From positions 744,001 to 808,000 of the forward strand of contig NZ_FMAE01000001.1 of assembly GCF_900094575.1 (NCBI RefSeq): a stretch of DNA of 64,000 nucleotides, given 5' to 3'. Each line of letters begins with the position of its first letter. Position 1 is the stretch's first letter. The notes beneath the pieces were generated by a model. The model searched no databases. It was not told the origin of the DNA and saw only the letters and a list, made by a program, of their open reading frames with translations. A program made the translations under genes and the position numbers. Shown here in pieces: positions 28,260 to 38,021 of the stretch. The DNA comes from Bradyrhizobium yuanmingense. Its GTDB lineage: Bacteria; Pseudomonadota; Alphaproteobacteria; Rhizobiales; Xanthobacteraceae.

Positions 28260-29645
28260 ATGGGGCCAAATTGCATGGAATGGATCCCTACAATCTCGGA
28301 GCTTTCGGGCCCGCGCTACCAGCGCATCGTCGACGCCATGGAGGCCGACATTGCCGCCGGCAGGCTGGTGCGTGGTCAGCAGCTGCCGACGCAGCGCGCC
28401 CTGGCAAAGGCCCTCGGCATCGACCTCACCACGGTGACGCGCGCCTACACCGAGGCGCGGCGCCGCGGCATCATGGAAGCCAGGGTCGGACAGGGCTCGT
28501 TCGTCTCGGAGACCAGCGCGCGGCGCGCGGTTGACCTGCCGCACCCGGTCGCGATCGACCTGTCGATGAACGTGCCGCCGCACCCGCTGGAGGCGCAGCT
28601 CGACGAGCGCATCATCGCCGGGCTCGAAGCCCTCCGCGCGCAATCGGGCCTGACGGCGTATCTCAACTACCAGCCGCCCGGCGGCAGCGCGCATGAGCGC
28701 GAGGTCGCGGCGCGCTGGATGCGCGCCCGCGTTCCGCATGCACAGGCCGACCGGCTGGTGATCTTTCCCGGCGCTCAGACGATCCTCTTCAACCTGCTCG
28801 CCCATCTTGCGCGACCCGGCGACACCGTACTGACCGAAGCGCTCACCTTCCCCGGCATCAAGGCCGCCGCGGCACTGCTCGGTGTCAAGCTCGTCAGTGT
28901 CCCCATGGATGAGGACGGCATCCTGCCGGATGCGCTGGCAAAGGCGTGCCGCGTGCATACGCCGAAAGCCGTCTATCTCATTCCGACGCTGCACAATCCG
29001 ACCACGGCGACGCTTTCCGCCGAGCGGCGCGGCACTATTGCGAAGATCATCCGCGATGCCGGCACCATCCTGATCGAGGACGACGCCTACGGGCTGCTCG
29101 ACCGCTCGGCCTCGCCCATGGCGAACCTCATTCCGGAGCGGACTTATCTCGCAACGACGCTGTCAAAATGCATCGCGCCGGCGCTGCGTGTTGCCTATCT
29201 GGTGACGCCCGACAGCGGCGCCCAGCGGGACATGCGCACCTCCTTGCAGGCGACCGTGCAAATGCCGGCGCCCTTGATGGTCGCGCTGGTGACGCATTGG
29301 ATCGAAAACGGCATCGCCGATCGCATCATCAGCGCCATCCGCAACGAAGCGGTCGGACGCCAGCAGCTCGCGCAACGCGCACTGAAGGGCTTTCAGTTCC
29401 TCGCCAGGCCCGCGGCGCATCATCTCTGGCTGCGGCTGCCGCAGGAGCGGCCCGATCTTGCCGCACATCTGCTGCGGAACGGACTTGCCGTCGTCGCCGG
29501 CGATGCCTTCACCGTCGACGGGGCACCGCCGCATGCGGCACGCGTCTCGCTCGGCGCGGCCCGGAACAGATCGGAATTGACGGAGGCGCTGCGCATCCTG
29601 ATCGGCGCGCTGCAGAAGCCTGCCGACACCAGGCAGATCGTCTAG
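28260..29645 (+). CDS. MocR-type (GntR / aminotransferase) transcriptional regulator
   Basis: A 461-residue fusion of a GntR-type winged helix (about residues 10-80, with QQLPTQRALAKALGIDLTTV) and a fold type I aminotransferase-like domain (about 110-450). The PLP-binding lysine is K303 in TTLSKCIAPALRV, and the aspartate region EDDAYGLLDR is present, so the domain should bind PLP. Such proteins sense PLP-linked amines or amino acids. The ATG at 28260 is used; M6 at 28275 is possible. The divergent partner encodes a DUF983 membrane protein. Confidence 0.9.
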   Translation: MGPNCMEWIPTISELSGPRYQRIVDAMEADIAAGRLVRGQQLPTQRALAKALGIDLTTVTRAYTEARRRGIMEARVGQGSFVSETSARRAVDLPHPVAIDLSMNVPPHPLEAQLDERIIAGLEALRAQSGLTAYLNYQPPGGSAHEREVAARWMRARVPHAQADRLVIFPGAQTILFNLLAHLARPGDTVLTEALTFPGIKAAAALLGVKLVSVPMDEDGILPDALAKACRVHTPKAVYLIPTLHNPTTATLSAERRGTIAKIIRDAGTILIEDDAYGLLDRSASPMANLIPERTYLATTLSKCIAPALRVAYLVTPDSGAQRDMRTSLQATVQMPAPLMVALVTHWIENGIADRIISAIRNEAVGRQQLAQRALKGFQFLARPAAHHLWLRLPQERPDLAAHLLRNGLAVVAGDAFTVDGAPPHAARVSLGAARNRSELTEALRILIGALQKPADTRQIV

Positions 29646-29781
29646 TCTTTGACGATCGCGGCGCTGGAAAGCCGCAGATCACGCTTGCATGCGGCATGGA
29701 TTGACCTCGATGCCGGCAGGCATGTTATGCGAGCCGTGCGATCAACCGTTCAGGGTCGCCCCTTGCGACAAGGACAATCCG

Positions 29782-30525
29782 TTGGAAACGCTCACCTACG
29801 TCCTGCTGCTGCTCGGCGCGCTCGCCGGCGGCTTCGTCTCGGGACTGGCCGGTTTCGGCACGGCGCTGATGGCGCTCGGCATCTGGCTCTACGTGCTGCC
29901 GCCCTCGCTCGCGGTGCCCCTGGTGCTGATCTGCTCGGTCATCGCGCAGACCTCGACGCTGCCCTCGATGTGGAAGAATTTCGATCTCTCGCTGGTCTGG
30001 CCGTTCCTGATCGGTGGACTGATTGGCGTGCCGCTCGGGACCATGATGGTCGCCTCCGCGGACCCGGAGGTGTTCAGGCTGAGCGTCGGCGTGCTGATCC
30101 TGATTTTCTCGACGGCGCTCTACTTGAACAAGAGGCCGCTAGCGATCAAATTCGGCGGGCGGATCGCCGACGGCGCGATCGGTTTTGCCGGCGGCATTCT
30201 GGGCGGACTTGCCGGATTGTCCGGCCCGCTGCCGATCCTGTGGGCCAACATCCGCGGCTGGAACAAGCACGAGCGGCGCGGCATCTTCCAACTCTTTAAC
30301 TTCACGGTGCTCGCCACCGCGCTGGTGTTGCAGACGGCATCAGGTCTCGTCGCCCTCAAGGTGGTCTGGCTCGCGGCCGTCGCGTTTCCGGGCACGCTGA
30401 TCGGCGCATGGGCGGGCGCGCGCGTCTACCATGCGCTGAACGACAAGCATTTCGGCGATGTCGTGCTCGGCCTCTTGTTTCTGTCGGGCCTGACGCTCGT
30501 CTGGAACAGCCTTGGCGCGCATTAA
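29782..30525 (+). CDS. TauE/SafE (TSUP) family membrane permease
   Basis: Integral membrane protein with about seven to eight hydrophobic segments and the internal duplication of the TSUP family: GGFVSGLAGFGTALMAL in the first half and GGILGGLAGLSGPLPIL in the second. The family exports or imports sulfur compounds or organic anions; the substrate here is unknown. A TTG at 29782 with AAGGA 7 bases upstream gives 247 residues and a typical N-terminus. The frame is open from 29689, but that part is hydrophilic. It converges with the MATE gene, only 30 bases away. Confidence 0.85.
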   Translation: METLTYVLLLLGALAGGFVSGLAGFGTALMALGIWLYVLPPSLAVPLVLICSVIAQTSTLPSMWKNFDLSLVWPFLIGGLIGVPLGTMMVASADPEVFRLSVGVLILIFSTALYLNKRPLAIKFGGRIADGAIGFAGGILGGLAGLSGPLPILWANIRGWNKHERRGIFQLFNFTVLATALVLQTASGLVALKVVWLAAVAFPGTLIGAWAGARVYHALNDKHFGDVVLGLLFLSGLTLVWNSLGAH

Positions 30526-30555
30526 AGCGCGCGAACTCGCGGGAGGTCACTTTCG

Positions 30556-31956
30556 CTACGCGGGAGCACGGGCGGAAGGCGCGACCGGCTTGGCTTCCAC
30601 CGTCTCCGCGGCCTGGTCCCGCGGCGCGAAGCGCTTGCCGAACTCGCGGCGCAGCAGCCATAGGCTCAAGCCGGCCTGCAGCGTTGTCGCCGCGATCGAA
30701 AGATACCAGACGTGCTCGCTGCGGAATCCGGGTCGCGTCGACAGCCAAAGCACCGGCAGCGAATAGGTGAGCACGCGCGTCATCGAGCTCAGCAGCACAG
30801 GCTTGGTGTTGCCGAGGCCCTGGAACATGCTCGAGCAGGTGAAGATGAGACCCTGCGCCACCATGTTGAGCGAGATGATCCGCAGGAATAGGTAGGCGAT
30901 CTCCATCGTCTCCCGGTCGTTGGAGAATCCGGCCAGCAGCAGCTCCGGCTTCAGCTGCGCGAGGATCATGAAGCCGACCGCCACGATGGAGGTGATCAGC
31001 ACCGATTTGACAAAAGTCTCTCGCACCCGCGCGGCGTCGCCAGCGCCGAAATTCTGGCCGGCGATTGGCCCGGCCGCCAGTGCAACCGCGAGCGCCGGCA
31101 TCTGGATGAGGGCGAGGACGCGCTGACCGATACCGAAGCCTGCCTGTGCCGCCGCGCCGAAGTCGCGCAGCACGTAGTAGACTACCGCCATGAAGATAAA
31201 CATCATTGCGAACTCGCCGCCGGCCGGCAGACCGACATTGAGGATGCGCTTGAAGTGGCGTGGTTGCGGACGCCACTGCACCGGATTGAATGCAACGTAG
31301 CGCTCGACCTTGCGAAAATACGCCAGCAGCATCAGGACGCCGGCGCCCACCGCGATCGTGCTCGCCAGTCCGGCGCCGGCGACACCGAGCGGATAACCGG
31401 TGCCCCAGCCGGAGATCAGGACCGGCGCCAGTGCAATGTTGATGATGACGGCAAGGACCCGCACCAACATGGCGGGGCGCACGATGCCGGTCGCGCTGAG
31501 CGCGGAGGCAATGACTTGCATGACGAATTCCAGCGCGAGCGCCGGCATGAACCACAACAGATAAGTGGTCCCCGCCTCGATCGTGGCCTGGTCAGCGGCG
31601 ATCGAACGCATGTAAAGACGCGACAGCACCGCTCCCGTGACCAGGGTCAGCAGGCCGAACAGCACCGACAGCGCGACCGCCTGATTGAAGATCAGATTGG
31701 CGTCCCGCCGGTCCTTGCGTCCCACCGCATGCGCAATCAGCGCCACTGTCCCGACGCCGAGCACCTGTATCAGGCCGTTGACGAGAAAGCCGGCATTTCC
31801 CGCGGCGGCCACGCCTGCCACTGCGGCATCACCTAGCCCCGACACGAAGTAGAGATCGACCAGCTGGCAGATCATGATCGAGATCATGCCGGCCATGATC
31901 GGAGGCGCCATGCTCAGGATGTGGCTAGCGATGGAGCCGCGCGTCAGGTCTTTCAT
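30556..31956 (-). CDS. MATE family multidrug efflux transporter
   Basis: A 466-residue inner membrane antiporter with about twelve hydrophobic segments and the two-fold MATE arrangement (NQAVALSVLFGLL in the first half, GIGQRVLALIQMPALAVALA and AGPIAGQNFGAGD in the second). These use Na+ or H+ gradients to export cationic compounds. It lies 55 bases downstream of an ABC exporter gene on the same strand, so both may be cotranscribed as an efflux unit. Confidence 0.9.
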   Translation of the reverse strand: MKDLTRGSIASHILSMAPPIMAGMISIMICQLVDLYFVSGLGDAAVAGVAAAGNAGFLVNGLIQVLGVGTVALIAHAVGRKDRRDANLIFNQAVALSVLFGLLTLVTGAVLSRLYMRSIAADQATIEAGTTYLLWFMPALALEFVMQVIASALSATGIVRPAMLVRVLAVIINIALAPVLISGWGTGYPLGVAGAGLASTIAVGAGVLMLLAYFRKVERYVAFNPVQWRPQPRHFKRILNVGLPAGGEFAMMFIFMAVVYYVLRDFGAAAQAGFGIGQRVLALIQMPALAVALAAGPIAGQNFGAGDAARVRETFVKSVLITSIVAVGFMILAQLKPELLLAGFSNDRETMEIAYLFLRIISLNMVAQGLIFTCSSMFQGLGNTKPVLLSSMTRVLTYSLPVLWLSTRPGFRSEHVWYLSIAATTLQAGLSLWLLRREFGKRFAPRDQAAETVEAKPVAPSARAPA

Positions 31957-32011
31957 CTCATTCCATCCCTCGACGCCGTGACGGCGGGACTTCGCCCCGC
32001 CGCCGCGCGCC

Positions 32012-33811
32012 TCACTCCGCTGCTGCGATCTGTCCGAGCTCCACCACCTGACGCTCGAACAGGCCGCGATAGATGCCCCCTTGCTTGGCTGCGAGCACCG
32101 TATGCGTGCCCTGCTCGACGATCTCGCCGCGGTCGAACACCAGGATGCGATCGAGGCTCCTCACCGTCGACAGCCGGTGCGCGATCACGATCGAGGTGCG
32201 CCCCTTCATCAGCCGCTCCATCGCCTCCTGGATCAGCGCCTCCGATTCCGAATCGAGGCTCGAGGTCGCCTCGTCCAGGATCAGCACCGGCGCATCCGCC
32301 AGGAAGGCGCGCGCCAGCGCGACGCGCTGCCGCTCGCCGCCCGACAGCTTGACGCCGCGCTCGCCGACCAGCGTGCCGTAGCCCTTCGGCAGGCGCAGGA
32401 TGAAGTCATGCGCGTTGGCGAGGCGGGCCGCCTGCTCGATCGCTTCAAGGCTGGCACCGGGCCGGCCATAGGCGATGTTCTCGGCGAGCGTGCGGTGAAA
32501 CAGGATCGGCTCCTGCTGCACGATCGCGATCTGGCTGCGCAGCGATTGCTGCGTGGCGAGCGCGATATCCTGCCCGTCGATCAGCACGCGGCCGCCGGTG
32601 ACGTCGTAGAGCCGCTGCACCAGCTTGACGAAGGTGGTCTTGCCGGAGCCGGAGCGGCCGACCAGGCCGACCCGCTCGCCGGCGCGGATCCTGACCGACA
32701 AGCCGTCGTACAGCGGCACGCGATGGCCGCCATAGTGGAACGTGACGTCGTCGAACACGATCTCGCCGCCCTCGATCGCGATCGGCCGCGCGTCGGCCGC
32801 ATCGGCAATGCCGATCGGCTCGTCATGGATCGCCACCAGCTCGTCCATGTCGTTGACCGAGCGCTGGAGGTTGTTGATGTGCATGCCGACGTCGCGCAAA
32901 TAGGCGTGGATGATGTAGTAGCTGGTCAGCACATAAGTGACGTCGCCGGGCGAGGCGTGACCTGACATCCACAGCAGCACCGATCCGCCGATCACGGACG
33001 CGCGCAGGCACAGCAGCAGCGAGAGCTGCGACATCGCCGTGTAATTATAGCGGTACCAGGTCCGCCGCACGCGCACGCGCCAGCGGTTGATGACACCGGC
33101 GAGCCGCGTGTCCTCGCGCGACTCCGCGCCGAAGGATTTCACCACGGCATTGCAGGTCAGCGCATCCGCCAACGTGCCGCCGACCTTGGTGTCCCAGGCA
33201 TTGGAGACGCGGGCCGCCGGCGCGATGTAGCGGGTCGAGAGCACCACCGTGATCGTGACGTAGAAGATCGCCCCGATCGCGATCACCACGCCAAGCGAGG
33301 CCCAGTGCATCCCGATCAGGATCATCGAGCCCACCAGCACCAGCAGCGAGGGCGCCAGCGCCATCAGGATGGTGTCGTTGAGCAGGTCGAGCGCCCACAT
33401 GCCGCGAGTGATCTTCCGCACCGTGGAGCCGGCAAAGGAGTTCGCATGCCAGTCGGTCGAGAAGCGCTGCACGCGGGTGAATGCCTCTTGTGCGACGTCC
33501 GACATGGTTTTGAGCGTGAACGGCACGATCGCCTGCAACCCTGCGAGCCGCAGCACCACCGAGGCCGCGCCCAGCGCCACGATGGCGCCGAACGCGACCA
33601 GCGCGGCATGGCGCGCATCGGGATCGGACGGTCCGCGGGTCAACGCATCGACCAGATGTCCGGAGAAGACCGGCATGAACAGGTCGGCGACGGTTGCGCC
33701 CAACAGGCCGCCGGCCACGACGAGGCCGCGCACCGGCTGCTTCAGCCAGTGCCGGAAGACGAAGGGCAGCACCACGCGAATGGCGGCGGGCTTCTTTGAC
33801 AGAGCGGTCAT
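32012..33811 (-). CDS. ABC exporter, fused membrane and ATPase domains
   Basis: A half-transporter of the type that exports lipids, drugs or peptides as a dimer. The membrane domain (about residues 20-320) has six segments. The ATPase domain shows Walker A GRSGSGKTT, signature LSGGERQRVALARAF, Walker B VLILDEATSSLDSE and the H-loop VIAHRLSTV. The ATG at 33811 gives 599 residues; the frame opens at 33847 with a hydrophilic lead. It precedes the MATE gene. The substrate cannot be deduced. Confidence 0.88.
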   Translation of the reverse strand: MTALSKKPAAIRVVLPFVFRHWLKQPVRGLVVAGGLLGATVADLFMPVFSGHLVDALTRGPSDPDARHAALVAFGAIVALGAASVVLRLAGLQAIVPFTLKTMSDVAQEAFTRVQRFSTDWHANSFAGSTVRKITRGMWALDLLNDTILMALAPSLLVLVGSMILIGMHWASLGVVIAIGAIFYVTITVVLSTRYIAPAARVSNAWDTKVGGTLADALTCNAVVKSFGAESREDTRLAGVINRWRVRVRRTWYRYNYTAMSQLSLLLCLRASVIGGSVLLWMSGHASPGDVTYVLTSYYIIHAYLRDVGMHINNLQRSVNDMDELVAIHDEPIGIADAADARPIAIEGGEIVFDDVTFHYGGHRVPLYDGLSVRIRAGERVGLVGRSGSGKTTFVKLVQRLYDVTGGRVLIDGQDIALATQQSLRSQIAIVQQEPILFHRTLAENIAYGRPGASLEAIEQAARLANAHDFILRLPKGYGTLVGERGVKLSGGERQRVALARAFLADAPVLILDEATSSLDSESEALIQEAMERLMKGRTSIVIAHRLSTVRSLDRILVFDRGEIVEQGTHTVLAAKQGGIYRGLFERQVVELGQIAAAE

Positions 33812-33972
33812 GGCATCATCCGGCCGCTTCGCGCGGGCCGGCTCCATCGATGGACGCGAGTCGGCCCAAAGGCCGCGACGGCGTCACGTAAGACTGACTT
33901 TGACTTGGGAAACGAAGCGATCGGGACGCTTGGCCAAAACCTTGGCCCAATCGAAGCTGGCGGAAGAGGCCT

Positions 33973-34059
33973 CTAACAGGCCGCGTACATACCGAGCCAG
34001 AACGTGATCGAGGTCATCATCGAGCGCGGGCGTACGATCTGCGATTGCGACGACATCAT
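33973..34059 (-). CDS. Candidate 28-residue small protein
   Basis: A very short frame upstream of the ABC exporter gene, starting with two ATGs (34059 and 34056) after a strong ribosome site (GGGGAGAG, about 6 bases before the ATG). The predicted peptide is basic and serine-rich at first (SSQSQIVRPRS) and then hydrophobic (SITFWLGMYAAC), like a tiny membrane-associated peptide. No family is recognised. The rest of the 33812-34160 gap holds nothing else that I can see. The case rests on the ribosome site and peptide character only. Confidence 0.4.
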   Translation of the reverse strand: MMSSQSQIVRPRSMMTSITFWLGMYAAC

Positions 34060-34160
34060 GCAAATCTCTCCCCGGTTCGAATGAATGAGGTGCGCTTTAT
34101 AGATGTGTCGCCAGCCGATTGCAACGGGGCTCGCGCGAGATCACGCACGAGTGTTGCAAA

Positions 34161-35747
34161 TTAGTGCGCGTCGCCGGCCGCGCCGAACGGGGAAGCCGGC
34201 TTGTTCAGCAGCGCGACCAGCAGGCTGAGACCGAGATAGAACAGCGCCAGCATGAGGAAGACATCGCCGAAGCTCATCACCACGGCCTGACGATGCACGA
34301 TCTGGCTGAGCTGCTTCATCGCCATCAGCGCGGAATCGCCGAGCCCCTGGAACTTCTGCATCAACATGGTCAGGGTTTCAGTCGCGGTCGCGTTGCCCCA
34401 GGTCACCCGCTCCTGCAGGCGGACGATGTGCAGGTCGGTGCGTTCGTTGAGCACGGTGTTGATGACGGCGAGGCCGACCGCGCCGCCGAGATTGCGCATC
34501 AGGTTGAACAGTCCGCTCGCGTTCTTCACCTTCTCGGGCGCGAGCGTGCCGAGCGCGATGTTGTTGGTCGGCACCATCGCGAACATCATGCCGATGCCGC
34601 GCAGGATTTGCGGCACCAGCAGCTCGTAGAAATCGTATTCGCGCGTGATAAAGGTCATCTGGTAGGAGCCGATCGCGAACACGATGAGGCCGAATGCGAT
34701 CATGTAGCGCATGTCGACCTTCGCCATGAGCCGGCCGACCAGCGGCGCGACCAGGAACATGGTGATGCCGGAGACGAACATGGTCTCGCCGATCATCAGC
34801 GCGCTGTAGCCGCGCACTTCGGCGAGATAGCGCGGGTAGATGTAGGTCAGGCCGTAGAGGCCGATGCCGATGCAGAATTGCAGCGTGCATCCGACGGCGA
34901 AATTGCGGTCGGAGAAGGTGCGCAGATTGACGATCGGCTCGGCCGCCGTGAACACGCGCCAGAAGAAGGCGATGGCCGAGAGACCGCTGATCCAGGCGCA
35001 GATCGCGACCGACGTGTCCTGCATCCATTGATGTTGCGATCCTTCCTCCAGCACGTATTCCAGCGTGCCGAGGAAGCTCGCCATGAACAGCAGGCCCCAC
35101 CAGTCGAAGCGGTCGAGCAATTCGAAATGCGGCTCGTCGAAATCGACCAGCGCCAGCACACCTAATGTAATGCCGATGCCGGGCACGACGTTGATGAAGA
35201 ACAGCCAGTTCCACGACATCAGGTCGGTGATGTAGCCGCCGACCGTCGGCCCGATGGTCGGGGCCAGCGTCGCGACGAGGCCGATGATGGGTCCGACGAT
35301 GTGGAATTTGGTGCGCGGGAAGACGGTGTAGGCCGAAGCGAACACGGTCGGGATCATGCCGGCGCCGAGAAAGCCCTGCAGCGCACGCCAGAGGATCATC
35401 TCCTCGATCGTCGTGGCGAAGCCGCAAAGCAGGCTTGCGGCGGTGAAGCCCGCCGCCGAGATCGCGAACAGCAGCCGCGTGCCGAAGGCGCGCGACAGGA
35501 AACCCGACAGCGGGATCGCGATCACCTCGGCGATCAGATAGGCGGTCTGAACCCAGGACACCTCGCTGGAGCTCGCCGACAGCCCGGCCTGGATTTCGCT
35601 CAACGAGGCCGAGACGATCTGGATGTCCAGGATCGACATGAACATCCCGAACACCATGATGATGAACGCGAACAGCCGCTTCGGCGCAATGCGCTCCGAA
35701 GCGGGATCCGCCATCATGGCAGGTGAAGCGGTGGTGGCGGTGGCCAT
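34161..35747 (-). CDS. DHA2 family multidrug MFS transporter, EmrB-like
   Basis: A 528-residue inner membrane drug:H+ antiporter with about fourteen hydrophobic segments. Typical stretches are FMSILDIQIVSASLSEIQ in segment 1 and WRALQGFLGAGMIPTVFASAY in the third to fourth segments. It works with the periplasmic adaptor encoded just upstream (90 bases before it) to push compounds across the envelope. The pair is divergent from a TetR regulator gene, which very probably represses it. Confidence 0.93.
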   Translation of the reverse strand: MATATTASPAMMADPASERIAPKRLFAFIIMVFGMFMSILDIQIVSASLSEIQAGLSASSSEVSWVQTAYLIAEVIAIPLSGFLSRAFGTRLLFAISAAGFTAASLLCGFATTIEEMILWRALQGFLGAGMIPTVFASAYTVFPRTKFHIVGPIIGLVATLAPTIGPTVGGYITDLMSWNWLFFINVVPGIGITLGVLALVDFDEPHFELLDRFDWWGLLFMASFLGTLEYVLEEGSQHQWMQDTSVAICAWISGLSAIAFFWRVFTAAEPIVNLRTFSDRNFAVGCTLQFCIGIGLYGLTYIYPRYLAEVRGYSALMIGETMFVSGITMFLVAPLVGRLMAKVDMRYMIAFGLIVFAIGSYQMTFITREYDFYELLVPQILRGIGMMFAMVPTNNIALGTLAPEKVKNASGLFNLMRNLGGAVGLAVINTVLNERTDLHIVRLQERVTWGNATATETLTMLMQKFQGLGDSALMAMKQLSQIVHRQAVVMSFGDVFLMLALFYLGLSLLVALLNKPASPFGAAGDAH

Positions 35748-35837
35748 GTGTCAGCTCGGACTCATCTCACCTCTCCCGCAAGCGGGAGAGGGAGCGCACC
35801 TGCATTCGGGGCAGCGGCGCGGCTCATGTCATCGTTC

Positions 35838-37151
35838 CTACTGCGGATGAACCGCGGTGGGATGGTCGAGGTCGACCTCGCTGTCGGCGTCGGCGGCGCC
35901 CTTGTTGGTGTCGACGGTGGCGTAGACCGACATGCCGGCGCGGAGCAGGTTCTGCTTCGCCACCGATTTGGGCACGCGAATGCGGACCGGCACGCGCTGC
36001 ACGATCTTGGTGAAATTGCCGGTGGCGTTGTCAGGCGGCAGCAGCGTGAATACCGAACCCGCGCCGGCCGCGATGCTGTCGACCACGCCGGAAAACTTGC
36101 GCATGCCATAGGCATCGACCTTGATCGTCACCGGCTGTCCCGGGCGGATGCGCTTGAGCTGCGTCTCCTTGAAATTCGCGTCGATATAGACCTCGTCCAG
36201 CGGCACGATGTTGCCGAGGCGCTGGCCGACCGCGACGAAGTCGCCGGTGTTGACCAGGCGGTTCGAGAACGTGCCGTTGACCGGCGCGCGCACCGCGGTG
36301 AAGCCGAGGTCGCGCTCGGCCTTGGCCAGCGTGGTCTTGAGCTCGGCGAGCTGGGCCTGCGCTTCGGCTTGCTGCGCCTTGGCGACGTCGACATTGCTGA
36401 CGGCAACCTCATAGGCGGCCTTCGCGGCCTTGACCGCGGCGGCGCCCTGGTCGCGTCCGGCCTCCGAGCTTTCGAAGGTGGCGCGCGAGGCAAAGCCCTT
36501 GCTGCTCAGCGCCTGCTGGCGCTCGTAATCGAGGTCGGCGCGCTTGAGGCCCGCTTCCGCGGAGACGAGCTGCGCCTTGGCCTGGGCGACCTGGCTATCG
36601 AGTGCGGCGACCTGGCGGCCGATGCGATCGATGGTGGTCTGCTGGGTCGCGATCTTGGTCGCGGCGGCTTGGACCGCGATCCTGTAATCGCCGTCGTCGA
36701 TGCGGAAGATGATGTCGCCGGCCTGGACGGGCGTGTTGTCGCCGGCGAGGATCGCGGAGATATGGCCGGCAACGCGCGCGCCGAGCATGGTGTTGTTGGC
36801 GCGGACATAGGCATCGTCGGTCGAGATGTAGAAGCGGCCGACCAGCGTGTAATAGCCGGCATAGCCCGCAACGGCGAACGCGAGCGCGAGGCCGAGGCCG
36901 GTCAGGACGAATTTGCGCTTGCCGGATTTGGGCGCAGCGGCGGCGGGCGCTTCCGCCCCGGGTGCCGGCGGCTTGTCGGTCACCGGACTCTCCGGCGCCT
37001 CGCGGGTCGGACGCTTCGCCTCCTCGGCGACATGAGGGCGCAGTTGCTCGGCAGGGAGTGCGGATGCCTCGGAGCCAGGATCGCCGCCCGCCTGGCCCTC
37101 CACCGCTTCCTGGCGAAGGACGCGAGCCGTCTGGTCTCTCGATGCGGCCAT
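35838..37151 (-). CDS. HlyD/EmrA family membrane fusion protein
   Basis: Periplasmic adaptor of a tripartite efflux system. After an unusually long hydrophilic N-terminus (about 75 residues, rich in Glu, Ala and Pro) there is one membrane segment (about 80-100), then a biotinyl-lipoyl part (AYVRANNTMLGARVAG), alpha-helical coiled coil (about 180-290) and a second lipoyl half with a beta barrel (GFTAVRAPVNGTF). At 437 residues it is longer than E. coli EmrA (390) because of the N-terminus. It is the first gene after the palindromic operator. Confidence 0.92.
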   Translation of the reverse strand: MAASRDQTARVLRQEAVEGQAGGDPGSEASALPAEQLRPHVAEEAKRPTREAPESPVTDKPPAPGAEAPAAAAPKSGKRKFVLTGLGLALAFAVAGYAGYYTLVGRFYISTDDAYVRANNTMLGARVAGHISAILAGDNTPVQAGDIIFRIDDGDYRIAVQAAATKIATQQTTIDRIGRQVAALDSQVAQAKAQLVSAEAGLKRADLDYERQQALSSKGFASRATFESSEAGRDQGAAAVKAAKAAYEVAVSNVDVAKAQQAEAQAQLAELKTTLAKAERDLGFTAVRAPVNGTFSNRLVNTGDFVAVGQRLGNIVPLDEVYIDANFKETQLKRIRPGQPVTIKVDAYGMRKFSGVVDSIAAGAGSVFTLLPPDNATGNFTKIVQRVPVRIRVPKSVAKQNLLRAGMSVYATVDTNKGAADADSEVDLDHPTAVHPQ

Positions 37152-37223
37152 CCAGGCCTCCCCACAAACGCAACCGAGGGCGCCCGCTGTTGCGGGCGGT
37201 CTCCTCGCTACATCTCAAATACC

Positions 37224-37246
37224 ATTGACCGAACGGTTCGGTCAAT
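37224..37246. promoter_or_regulatory. Perfect 23-base palindrome, probable TetR operator
   Basis: Half-sites ATTGACCGAAC and GTTCGGTCAAT flank a central G, forming a perfect inverted repeat. It lies between the divergent efflux genes (adaptor start at 37151) and the TetR-type gene (start 37343), where a TetR dimer would be expected to bind. The core ACCGAACGGTTCGGT resembles operators described for several TetR-regulated efflux systems in this group. Confidence 0.8.
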
Positions 37247-37342
37247 ATAGAGATTATGTCCTGCAGACCTTAATGCCGCGAATCCTTCGTTGGCGTTTCA
37301 TGGCCCTGATCCGAACCAAAAAGCTTCCGAGACCCTAAACCA

Positions 37343-37978
37343 ATGGTTGTAGCTGGCGGCGAACAATTGCACGTCGTCCCGGACGAGGACAATTCCAAGC
37401 GCCGCCAGATTCTGGACGGCGCCCGCAAGGTGTTCATGGATCTTGGCTTCGACGGCGCCAGCATGGGCGAGATCGCCCGCGCCGCGCAGGTCTCCAAGGG
37501 CACGCTCTACGTCTATTTCGCCGACAAATTCGCGCTGTTCGAAGCCATCGTCGAACAGGAGGCGCTCCAGCATGGCCAGGTCGTGTTCAGTTTCGATCCC
37601 GAGCGCGAGGCCGAGACCACGCTGAAGGAGTTCGGCCTCGCCTATCTTCACCTGGTCTGCCGCCCCGGTGGCGGATCGGCGATCCGCACCGTGATGGCGA
37701 TCGCCGAGCGCATGCCGGATGTCGGCCGCCGTTACTATGCGCGCGTGCTGGACAAGAGCATCAACCGCCTCTCCAACTATCTCAAGGCCCGTGTCGCCTC
37801 GGGCGATCTCGCGATCGACGATTGCGATCTCGCCGCCTCGCAGTTCATGGAGCTCAGCAAGGCCTCGCTGTTCCTGCCCTTCGTGTTCCAGGCGGCGCCC
37901 GCGCCGTCGGAACAGCGCATGAGTGCGGTGGTCGAGAGCGCGACGCGGATGTTCCTGGCGGCGTACAAGGCGAAGTAA
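37343..37978 (+). CDS. TetR family transcriptional regulator of the adjacent efflux genes
   Basis: A 211-residue regulator. The helix-turn-helix domain lies at about residues 18-65 (KRRQILDGARKVFMDLGFDG, then VSKGTLYVYFADKFALFEAI). The C-terminal ligand domain ends in a TetR_C-like helical region. It is divergent from the EmrAB-type pair and next to a perfect palindrome, so drug-responsive repression of those genes and itself is a sound inference. The ligand is unknown. Confidence 0.92.
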   Translation: MVVAGGEQLHVVPDEDNSKRRQILDGARKVFMDLGFDGASMGEIARAAQVSKGTLYVYFADKFALFEAIVEQEALQHGQVVFSFDPEREAETTLKEFGLAYLHLVCRPGGGSAIRTVMAIAERMPDVGRRYYARVLDKSINRLSNYLKARVASGDLAIDDCDLAASQFMELSKASLFLPFVFQAAPAPSEQRMSAVVESATRMFLAAYKAK

Positions 37979-38021
37979 CAGCGCGTTGCACGTGCGAGCC
38001 GAGCCGCCCTATATTGCGGCC

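Noticed and set aside
30514..30531. Hairpin GCGCGC-ATTAAA-GCGCGC between TauE-like and MATE genes as a terminator
   Set aside because: Stem is only 6 pairs and no T run follows on either strand.
31983..32001. GC-rich hairpin between the ABC exporter and MATE genes
   Set aside because: Short stem without T run; the 55-base gap fits simple cotranscription.
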